From assembly GCF_021134715.1 (NCBI RefSeq), contig NC_060022.1, positions 1,927,001 through 1,991,000 on the forward strand: a stretch of 64,000 nt of DNA, read 5' to 3'. The stretch comes from Daphnia pulex (taxonomy: Eukaryota; Arthropoda; Branchiopoda; Diplostraca; Daphniidae). Positions 39,262 through 51,200 of the stretch are shown here, one piece after another. The position numbers and the translations under genes are program-made. Every line of letters starts with the position of its first letter. Position 1 is the stretch's first letter. The notes beneath the pieces were generated by a model that worked only from the letters and a program-made list of their open reading frames with translations, did no database searches and was not told the origin of the DNA.

Positions 39262-42200
39262 ATGGTCATCGTTTCTCGGGTAAGTCATTCATTTTTTAAA
39301 AAAATTCCTAGTCATCTTGTTGTTACTTGGTTCATGGAGGAAAGAAAGAAAAGGCAACGTATGTCAGTCATGGAAATGTTGAATAATGGGCATGGCCGCT
39401 ATTGAAATTGACATTTCTCCGCCGTGGGTGTTTGTGTAAATGTATTTACTTCATCACGCGGCTGCTGAGCACACGGCTGTTGTTGGCTGCCTGTTGGTCA
39501 ATGACCCTCTCTCTCCCGGTGATGGTGTACCTGCGCTCTCTTCTCCACTGAGAGATGAACAGCAAAAAAAGCCAACGCCCGACACACGTAACATACATTG
39601 GTCGACCGCAGCCAGACATTCAGTAAAATTAAACAGCCGATGAAACTCAACAACGCGCCTTTCATATATCCGAAACGGAAGTTTTATTTCCGGTTTTGAA
39701 TGGCGGGCGAGCGGACGTCCGGTTTTTAAAATATCGGCCGACTGATGATTCCTAATAAAGCGAAAGGGGGTTAGACATTTTTGTTTGGGTTGGAAAACAT
39801 TTTTAGGAGAGAGAAAAAACAAAAACAAATCCAACTGTGAAACCCAGAACGAAACAACAAAGACAGACAGAAAAAAGTGACGCAATTGGGTCGCGCAGTG
39901 ATGATTTTTTTTCTTCTTTTTCCGGTACACACATCTGCTGTTATGTGTTTAGGTTACACCACAAGAGTCACACAAGAGAAGTGAGACCTCCACCACCAAG
40001 ATGTTGTTGCCTTTTCTTTGGTTATATTGTTCTTCCAGGGCCATATTGTGTAATAGCGCATGGACTAGAAGAAGAAGAAGAAGAAGAAGAAGAGACACCC
40101 ACAAAAGTCAGTTGACGGAAGAAGGTTCAAAAACATGTACTGAAGGAGATAACGGGTTCGGCAACAGTCTGGGTATTTTCTCTTGGATGGTGCGACCGCA
40201 GTGTATAGTATATAGGAGGTCGTCATCGTCATTTACCACCGTGAAAAAGAATCGGAAAACAATATCGCAGCTAATGCTATACACACACACACACACGAGA
40301 TGAGGGAGTGCGTGTGTGTGTCTCTACACACATGTGTCGTCTACCGCCAATGAACGTTTAACGATTAAGGACAACGTATTCTGAAAGATGCAACGACGCG
40401 GAACTAAAAGTCGAGAAAACTGAAAAAAAAGAAAAGAACCGGAGGTAAAACTGCTGGCTGAAGAACACAGAGAGGGAATCTGAATCTATTCAGCGAGTAT
40501 AGTATATAGCTGTAACTTAATGTTTTATATATATTTTTCCCCTAGCTGCGACTCTCAGTGTGGCTGCCAACTCATTCAAAGGCGGTTGTTGGAATCTCTT
40601 TTCGTTGCAAGGCGTACGTGCTTTAGACTCTTGCGGCCATCCACCTGCTGTTCTTTTCTTATTATTATTACGTATACAGTATACCTTTTGGGCTCTGCGA
40701 GTGTTTCCAAATATCTACTAAGAAAAAGAAAAAGAAGTGGACACTGAGAAAACAGCTGACTGTTCAGGGCGGTAGCCAAGCAATAAGTGGAAAAATAAAA
40801 GAGAATGTAATCAAACAAGGAATGTTTTTTTCGTTGGGGGGATTTTTTCCCCAATCCTTGTGATACGCAATGTGTGTTTGGACTAGACGTCAGTTAATGA
40901 ATGCCAATTGATCACGTGAACTTTGAGTCATTTTCATTTTTTTCCTTATCATTTGGGAAGTAGAGATAAGACGGTGTGCTGGCCTCTCCCTGCTCGCCAT
41001 TATCACATCAAACAGTTTGTTCGCATCGAGTTTGAAGGTTTGACGTCGGTTGAATTCTCAAGTTTCTGATTATTCGGGAGAGTGAAAGTTTTGATTTTGG
41101 AAATTAAGGGCATACGTTGATTGTAGTTCAATCAAGTCACGATCGTCCATGGTCTCTCTGTGTTGTCGCCATTATTTGTCAAGTCGAGATTAACGTTGGC
41201 GGCTGGAAGAAAAGATGTCGGAAGAAGGCGATGGCTCGTCGACTCAGATTCTTACCTACGTGAGTTCCTAATTTTCCCTAGAACTGGTGGGCACTTGTTG
41301 CCGCGTCCAACTTTCCAAACTGCCCAGTGCCCATGTGTTTTGTTGTTATTTCGAGGTCAGCACGGTTTTCCCCTTGCCAAACAGAAGGTGGACATACGGG
41401 CCAATGATCATGTCAATGTCCCATTCTTATTGCACGACAATCCTCCGCTCTGCTTCGTCCACAATCCCGTTACAACTTCATTTTTGTCTGTTTTTTTTCT
41501 TTGTGAACCAAGTCCACCCCCCGTGGAGATTCGTTCCAATTTCGATGGAAAAATATAACAAAATGTTGTGACACTTGCTCGTTTAATATGATAATCAATT
41601 TGGAAATTAATTTCATTTCTATTAGGGCGACTATGTCTGGATCGAGCCCAGCACCAAACGAGAATTCGATGTGGCGATCGGGGCCCGGGTCGTTTCGGCC
41701 GAGGGCAAACGGATCCAGGTCGTCGACGACGACGGCAAAGTAAGTCTTATGTCACCTTTTTGTCTTTTATTTTTCCCCATCAGCCGTCAGCACGAAATGG
41801 TGAGGCAACAGCACCCCACCTTTTGTTTCAAACCGTTTCGAAATGCGTTGGTGACCGCAAGTCTCGATCTAAGCCACACAGATAAGAGCAATTTAGAACG
41901 TCACAACGTCAAATTGGTTTTCCCCTCCTCCTTCTTGTGTATTTATTTGCTTAAAAGTGTCATTCACAATTTTGTGTCACATTTTTTAAATTGAATTGCG
42001 CAGGAACAATGGCTGACGCCGGAACGACGCATCAAAGCCATGCATCCGACGTCCATTCAGGGCGTCCAGGATATGATTTCACTGGGTGATTTGCACGAGG
42101 CTGGTATCTTGCGCAATCTGCACATTCGCTACAATGAAAGCATCATATACGTACGTCATAGACTCATTTCATTGATTTATTTTTATGAGATGATCAATTG

Positions 42201-45200
42201 TTGATTTGATTTTTTGGTAACAGACTTACACCGGTTCGATTCTGGTGGCCGTCAATCCCTACCAGATTCTGCCCATTTACACGGCCGAGCAAATTAAAAT
42301 GTACAGGGAGCGGAAAATCGGCGAATTGCCTCCGCACATTTTCGCCATCGGCGATAATTGCTACTCTCAAATGAAACGCTTTCGACAGGATCAGTGCATC
42401 GTTATCAGGTGAGACTTGTACATTGTTTAATAGATTACATAAAATTACGGTCGAAATTCCATTTCGTCTTGGTTGTTTCTTGATGTTCTCAATTCTCAGC
42501 GCACACCTGGGTTACCCGAGATTAATCATTTATTTCTTTTCTTATTGCGTTATCAGCGGTGAGTCTGGCGCTGGTAAAACTGAAAGTACCAAATTGATTT
42601 TGCAATACCTGGCGGCCATTAGCGGGAAACATTCGTGGATCGAGCAGCAAATCCTTGAAGCTAATCCCATCTTGGAAGGTATTTATTAAAATAATTCCCC
42701 TTAAAGTATGAAATGACGTCATTTGATTTGGTTAATTAGCCTTCGGAAACGCCAAAACTGTGCGGAATGACAACTCGTCTCGTTTCGGCAAGTACATCGA
42801 CATCAGCTTCAACAAACACGGCACAATCGAAGGAGCCAATATCGAGCAGTACCTGCTGGAGAAATCGCGCATTGTGGCCCAGAATCCTGGCGAGAGGAAC
42901 TACCACATCTTTTATTGCATGCTGGCCGGCATGACCAAAGAAGACAAGCAGAAATTCGATTTGCAGGATGCCAGCCAATACAAATACCTCACTGGGGTAT
43001 ATACAAGTTCAATTTATTCCCATTGTATTTGTTATATAGTGGAATGCGTTATTCAAAATTGGGTTTTTTAACATGTTACAGGGCAACAGCACGACGTGCC
43101 AGGGAAGGAACGACGCCAATGAATTTGCCGAAATCCGATCGGCCATGAAAGTCCTGCTCTTTACTGAGCCGGAAATTTCCGACATTCTTCGAGTTCTGGC
43201 CGCTCTTTTGCACCTGGGAAACGTTTCCTTCAAAGGAGTTGTCATCAGTAAGAAGTTCATTTAACATTTTGTTCACGACTCGGTAAACAAAATATTAACG
43301 TTGGAAACATTCTCGCCATTCTTCCCTTTGTCCAGGCAATATGGACGCTAGTGAAATTCCAGATCCTTCCAACGCTATTCGCGTCTCCAAGTTGCTGGGT
43401 GTTGATCCTCGAGAGATGGTTGACGCCCTTACCACTAAAACCATTTTCGCCCAGGGAGATTCAGTGGTCAGTTAATATTGAAATTGAATTCCCATTTGAC
43501 AGAGATAATTGAATTGTATTTGCAGGTATCGAGGTTATCCAAAGTGCAAGCTGTAGATGTTCGAGATGCTTTTGCTAAAGGTATTTACGGGCGACTCTTC
43601 ATCTGGATTGTTACCAAGTTGAACTGTGCCATCCGCAAATCCGACGAAATGGACACGAGCTCCATCGGAGTCCTGGACATTTTTGGTTTCGAAAATTTCA
43701 GCATCAACAGGTATTAAAGAATTGACTGGACACTAGTTGAAATGGCGGAATCTAATTTGTGTTTTTGGATCGAATAAAGTTTCGAACAGTTTTGCATCAA
43801 CTACGCCAACGAGAATCTGCAGCAATTCTTCGTCCGACACATTTTCAAGTTGGAACAAGAGGAATACAATCAGGAGAATATCAGCTGGCAGCACATCGAA
43901 TTCGTCGACAATCAAGACTCGCTTGATTTAATCGCAATTAAACAGATGAACATCATGGCACTTATCGATGAAGAATCCAAATTCCCAAAGGTAGTATTAC
44001 TCGGTTAATTTCAAATAATTGTCTTTCGTTTAATAATTGGGTTTATATATAATTCGTGTTTTTTTTTCCAGGGCACGGACCAGACCATGTTGGCCAAGTT
44101 GAACAAGACTCACGGCAGCAACAGGAACTACGTGAAACCTCGTTCCGATCTGCAGGCCTCGTTCGGTTTCAATCATTTCGCCGGAGTCGTGTTTTACGAC
44201 GCCAGAGGATTTCTGGACAAGAATCGAGATTCGTTCAGCGCCGATCTGATGCAGTTGGTCCACGTGACGTCCAACAAGTTTCTGCGAACGCTTTTCGCCG
44301 AAGACATTTCCATGGGCTCGGAGACCCGCAAAAAGGCGCCCACTCTGTCGGCCCAGTTCAAAAAATCGCTCGACTCGCTCATGCGGACTCTCAGCGCTTG
44401 TCAGCCATTTTTCGTGCGTTGTATTAAACCCAACGAGCTGAAACAATCGATGGTACAATAAAAAAAAATTTTTTTCATTAAAACAATTAATTCAATTGAC
44501 ACATATTAAAAATAACATTCCGGTAAATTCAGGTTTTCGATCGTGAATTATGCTGTCGTCAACTGCGCTACTCGGGAATGATGGAAACGATTCGTATCCG
44601 GCGGGCCGGCTATCCTATTCGCCACACATTCCGCGAATTTGTCGAACGTTACCGATTCCTCATTTCTGGATGCCCACCACCTCACAGAGTAACGATTTGA
44701 AATAATGAAATAATTTTAATTATCATTGCAGATGTTTTTAAAATGAATCGATTTGTAATTGCAGGTGGACTGTAGGCAAGCGACGGCCAGGATCTGTTCG
44801 GCCACACTGGGAAAGACGGACTACCAACTGGGTCAGACCAAAGTTTTTCTCAAGGATGCCCAGGATCTGTTCCTGGAACAGGAGCGCGATCGAGTCCTAA
44901 CCAAGAAATTGGTCATCATCCAGCGTTGCATCCGCGGATGGATTCATAGACGTCGCTACGTTCGCCTCAGGAGCGCCGCTGTAGTCATTCAACGCCAGTG
45001 GAGACGTCAGGCCCAACGCAAGCGCTACCTGGAAATGCGTAGCGGATTCCTGCGGCTGCAGGCTCTCATCCGCTCTCGAATCCTGTCTCATCGCTTCCAG
45101 CACTTGCGCGGCCACATTGTCGGCCTGCAGGCCCGTTGCCGCGGCTATTTGATCCGTCGCCAGTTCCGCATGAAGACTCGGGCGGTCGTGGTCATCCAGA

Positions 45201-48200
45201 AACACGTCCGGCGGATGATCGCTCAACGCAACTACAAGAAAATGAAATACGAACAACGACATCGACTGGAAGCTCTCCGCTTGCGCGACCTGGAAGAGCG
45301 GGAGCTCAAGAAAGCCGGAAACAAACGCTACAAGGAAATTGCTGACCAACGTTACCGGGTATGACATCAATTTGATTTCCAACCTATAGTCCAGTTTATT
45401 TAATTGTTAATTATTTATTTGAACAGGAGAGGCTGATGGATATGGAACGTCAACAACGTGAAACGGAACGAGTCAATCGTCAACAGCTGGAAAGCAACCG
45501 CGAGAAAATGAAGGAGGCGGCCATCAAAGAGCAAGAGCCATCGAATATCGACAATTACATCGATGATCTTTTCAAATTGCCGCAAGATTCCGGCAACGAA
45601 AGGGAGAAGGAGACGGAAGGCAAGCCGCAATGGGTAAATTTATTATATTTTCTATTGATTCAGTTTTCTGGTATTTAATTTTCGAATTTGGCGCACAGAA
45701 TATTCCCATCAAGAAGGGCGACGTGGACGAGCTGATGCTGGCCATTCCGCCCAGTACCGGACTGGGCCCAACGGAAGATTTGTCGGAATATCGTTTCCAG
45801 AAATTCGCCGCCACTTTCTTCCAGAGTAACGCCACTCACCAGTATTCCAGGAAACCGCTCAAGTCTTCCCTGCTCTCTCTGCAAACGCAGGGCGATCAAC
45901 TGGTAAAATGAAAAATCAGTCAAAATTTAAAAATGTGTCTAATTTTTTGTTTCAACCTTCCGTGCTGTTGAATGGTGTAGGCGGCATTGGCTTTGTGGGT
46001 GACTATTCTCCGCTTCATGGGCGACATGCCCGAGCCGAAATATCACTCGACCGAGCGAGACAACACTTCAGTCATGACTCGCGTCTCGGCTACGCTCGGC
46101 CGCAATTTCATCCGCACCAAGGATTTCCAAGACGCACAAATTATGAGCGCCGAATCGGTAAGACTACGGGTAGATTTTGAGCTTGCGAAACGACGACAAC
46201 CATTTTTAAATGGCGTGTTTCTTTTATTATTACGCCCATTAACAGGAAGCCTATCCTAAAGGCACTTCGAAACAGCGTTCCATTCGCCACAAATTGGTTT
46301 CTTTGACGCTCAAACGGAAGAACAAACTCGGAGACGACGTGCGGCGCAAGTTGCAGGAAGAAGATTACACGACGGAATCGTACACTTCGTGGCTGGATTC
46401 ACGACCCACATCCAACTTGGAGAAACTTCATTTTATTATCGGTCACGGCATTCTGCGCGCCGAGTTGAGGTAATTTCCTTAATCCATTTGGTTTTCTTTG
46501 GTTGAGAATCAATTTCATTTTCGTGACGTGTACAATAGGGATGAAATCTACTGTCAGATTTGCAAACAGCTGACCAACAATCCTTCGAAATCGAGTCACG
46601 CACGCGGATGGATCCTCTTGTCGCTCTGCGTCGGCTGTTTCGCTCCGTCCGACAAGTTTATCAAATACCTGCGCGCTTTCATTCGCGACGGACCGCCCGG
46701 CTATGCACCTTACTGCGAAGAGCGTCTCGCCCGCACCTTCAACAACGGCACCCGCAACCAACCGCCTAGTTGGTTAGAGCTCCAGGTAATCAATAATTAA
46801 ACCTTTTATCAATTTGAACATCACCGATAATAGTATCTGTCATTTCCAGGCCACCAAATCGAAGAAACCGCTGATGTTGCCCATCACGTTCATGGACGGA
46901 AACACCAAGACTTTGCTGGCCGATTCGGCAACAACAGCCCGCGAATTGTGCGACCAACTGGCCGAAAAGATCGAGCTCAAGGATCAATTTGGATTTTCCC
47001 TGTACATCGCCCTGTTCGACAAAGTGTCGTCGCTGGGCAGCGGCGGCGATCACGTCATGGACGCCATTTCCCAGTGCGAGCAGTACGCCAAGGAGCAAGG
47101 AGCCCAGGAGCGCAATGCTCCTTGGCGGCTCTTTTTCCGCAAGGAGATTTTCGCTCCTTGGCACGACCCGACCGAAGACACGACGGCCACCAATTTGATT
47201 TACCAGCAGGTGGTCCGCGGCGTCAAATTCGGCGAGTACCGCTGCGACAAGGAGGAAGACCTGGCCATGATTGCTGCCCAGCAGTACTTTATCGAATACG
47301 GAAGCGACATTAGCATTGATCGATTGCTCACCTTGTTGCCCAACTACATTCCCGATTACTGTCTCTCAACCGGAGACAAGGCCATTGACCGATGGGCCCA
47401 GCTAACTGTCGCCGCTTTGAAGAAGGTAATGTTTTAAGGTCCCTAACTTTCCCTTAATGTTACTTAATTCTCTAATGGCTGTTCTTTTTATGGTTATTGA
47501 CAGAGCTATTACATTAAAGAGCGAGTTCCTTCTAGTCGGGTCAAGGAGGACATTGTCAATTATTCCAAGCTCAAATGGCCGCTACTCTTTTCTCGCTTTT
47601 ACGAGGCTTTCCGCTCTTCAGGTACATGTCAATTCATTTCGTTTCTCGCCCCCCCTGGCTCCATTATTGTAAACTCACAGTTCACCTTTTTGAACCCCCC
47701 GTTTACACGTCTTGTTTATAGGTCCTAACCTGCCGAAGAACGACGTGATTATAGCCGTCAATTGGACGGGAGTGTACGTCGTCGACGATCAAGAGCAAGT
47801 GCTGCTTGAACTTTCATTCCCTGAAATTACGTCGATTTCTTCTCAAAAGTATGTCGTCGTCGTTATTAACATTTGCACCGCGTCATGGCGAATATCTTTT
47901 GATATCGTTTGTCTTTTCCTTTTTGCGTGTGTGCAGAACGAGCAAAGCTTTCAGCCAGACTTTCACTCTGAGCACGGTGCGAGCGGAAGAGTTCACTTTC
48001 CAGAGTCCCAACGCTGAAGACATTCGCGATTTGGTTCAATTTTTCCTCGAGGGATTGAAGAAACGATCCATGTACGCCGTGGCATTGCAAGATTACAAAG
48101 GTGAGATCATTTAGAAAGTCATCGACTCGTTCATTCGACATTTCGTTCGCCTCATTTGAGAGAGAAACCGCACGCTGGCAATTATAACTTTTTATTTGTT

Positions 48201-51200
48201 ATTAATAATCAACAGACGAAGGTGCGACATACTTGCAACTGAGCAAAGGCGATCTGGTGGTCCTGGACCCGAATAGCCGCGGAGAGGCCGTCCTGAGTGG
48301 CAGCTGGTGTTCCGGTCGAAGTGAACGAACCGGCGAGCAAGGTGACTTTCCTTCCGAGGTCGTCTGTATCGTTCCGGCCATGAGCAAACCGCCCGCCGAG
48401 ATCATGGTAAGTCCCCCCCCCGTCTAATATAGCTACGGCGGAGCAATAATAGCGCACCACACCATTTATCCGCGTTTATTCGGCTAAATTGTTGACGATT
48501 TTTCACGGAGCCTATGCGGGGTGACACGTCAAAATTGGCCGGCTGACTATACGTGCTCTAATTGCATGCCTGATTTCCTCATTGGCCACAGAGGGTCTGC
48601 GCTCTTTAGCTATTTGTGAAGGAAATCTAATTGAAAGTGTGGGACGACAGTGTCCTCATTCTTTTGGCGCTAACCGGTTCTTTTTTTTTCTTTTCTTTCT
48701 TTTTTGTTGTTGAAAATATCATCGGGACAAAGTCGTCATCATTATTCTTGCTGACTCTGGACTTTGGGTCTGATACTCTGCGTGCCCAGGGTTCTTATAT
48801 ATGAGACTCGATTTTTTTGGTTTCCGTGACATTCCCGTTGGCTTGTGTGTGTGTGTGTGTTGTTGGGTTATCTTTGGCGGACGAAGCGGAACCCCTTCTG
48901 TGCTGAACCGGGCAACTGTATTGCGGTCTCGGCCAGTCGACGACGGCCCATAAGCAATAATCGTAAAAACACATTGAAGCTTCCTTACATGCTCCTTTAA
49001 TTCCACAATTCCTGGACAGTTGAAGCCAAAATAACAAAAAAGAAAAGAGAAACAGGAAGGAAAACCCGAAATACGCCATCATTTTTATTTTTCAAATCAT
49101 TTAAGCTTTTATTAGTCGTTCAAATGTTGCACTTGACTAGCTTCGCTGAGGTCAATTATTTTTTCCTAATATTAGCTATCATATGGTCGTCGACCCATGT
49201 TCAACCGAGTGTCTAAATCAGCCACTCCTTTCTAATTTATCCAAGTTAAAATCTGGAATGACATGGCCTCCGATTCCGCCTGTTATTTTCTACCGACTCC
49301 AAAATAAATGAGGAGTGAAATTTCTCGTAAAGTAAACACGCCAAAAATGCCATCAAGGAAGTCTGTTTTATGGTGAGCCTCCGACTCTCCCGCCACCTTT
49401 AACCTCTCGCTCATTTTTATATCTACTGTGTACAAAAAGAGTCAGAAAAGAAAAAGAAAGATCGTTGGATAAGTGGTAGAAAGTCATCTGAAAAAAAACA
49501 ACAGCGACACACTCATTACGTTAGTATGCGCATGTCGTCGTGCTCGTCCCTCTTCTTCTTCTTGGCATATCAGCTAATTTAATATTCCCGTCTGGCTCAC
49601 GGAAAAAAGCAGTTGACGTATTATAAAAACTCTCAACCGAAATAAGAAAAACTCCTCCCATAATATAATAAGAGAAACCGATGTGACATATATTTTTGAA
49701 CGTTGTGCGTTCAATTTGTCTCTTACGTTCGGGGGGGAGCGTAGTAGGCGGATAAACAAACAGGCGGGAGATTCAAAGAGCAAACGAAGGGCGGTTTTTA
49801 TTTGTAACAGAGTCGTGAATTTAGCTTAGAGTAATCAGGTTTAAAAAAAAAAGAAAAATGCGTAGTAGTTCATCCTAGTAGTAGGCTCTATTCGTATCAA
49901 GGTACTTAAACAACAAGCAATTATATATCCAGCCAGTCGAACGACTTGAGGGCACATATACAAGCGCCATGTGTTATTAAAGGGACGTCGGGACCGGTTG
50001 GTTCTATCAGTTGGCGGGACGACGTCGTCGAACTCGGCCGCATAGTTTCTTCAAAGCTCCTCTTTCTCTCTATCCTCTTTAAAGTTTGAGCTAATTAAAA
50101 ATAAAAAAAGAAGACGAACCAGTCAAATAGTTGTAGTAGTAGCTATTTCCTCCTCCCCCCGCCAGTATTTATTACATGTGTGTGAGAGGTTGTGCAGGTG
50201 TTGTGTTTTGTGGCAAGTTTGTACAGTTAGTTGAAAACAATGACTGACGCATGAACGCGTGATTAGTGGTGCGTCTACCCGGTTCTGCCAGCAGACGGAA
50301 CCTTTTGACTAGCCAAAGAAAAGTCGGGAAAAATCTGTCGAGAAAAAGAAAAATCTTGAAAAACAACAAAAGAAGATAGAGCCGAAACGACGACGTCGAG
50401 GAAAAATAGATATTTTACACGGGGCTATTACGAGAGAAAAAGCAAGAAGAGGAGCTCGTCGGCAATGGCTTTAGTGTTGATGCCACCGCCGCCGATCATG
50501 GAAGTGGCCACCTACCCGTTCTTCTATAATGGGGTTTACTATCCGGCTGGAACGCCCGTCTGGCCGGTCAGCCAAATTTTTTTTTTGCCAAACAATTTCT
50601 AACGTTTTGTGTCCGCACATCTATTTTATTTTCCAGCTGTTTAGTTCCGTTTTCTTAAATTCTTGTTAAGACAAGACGCAACGTAGAGAATAAACCAAAA
50701 AAATCACATGAAAAAGAAATTTTGTTTTGCCGTTACGTGCGTGGACTTGTGGGTTTTTTGTTATTAAAAAAAAAGCCGAATAATAATAATTATTATTCTT
50801 TTGGGTTGTTGTTTCTAAAATAGGCACTTTTCACGCTGGAGGGAGCGGAGCAAAGCCGCCGGATGGTGACTTCGCAGCAGGGCAGCAACGGGACGGAGCC
50901 GCAGGAGAAACCGCACACCCTGGAGGAGTACGCAGTCGATCACTTCCGGTGAGATACCATCACACGTTTGCTTGAATTACTTTTTCTTTCCCCCCTGAAT
51001 AAATTGTATAGAAGATAACAATAATAATCTCCACCAATTTGTGTGCTGCCCCCCTTCTATAGTACATTTTTTCGCCCCTTTTCATTTTCCCTTATCAATT
51101 TTTGGAACCCGCATCATCGGTTGTTTCTTTTTTCCAACGTGTTATTTGAAAACAACCGGGAAAAAATCAAATTCGACGATATTATTCTAATACACATTCT

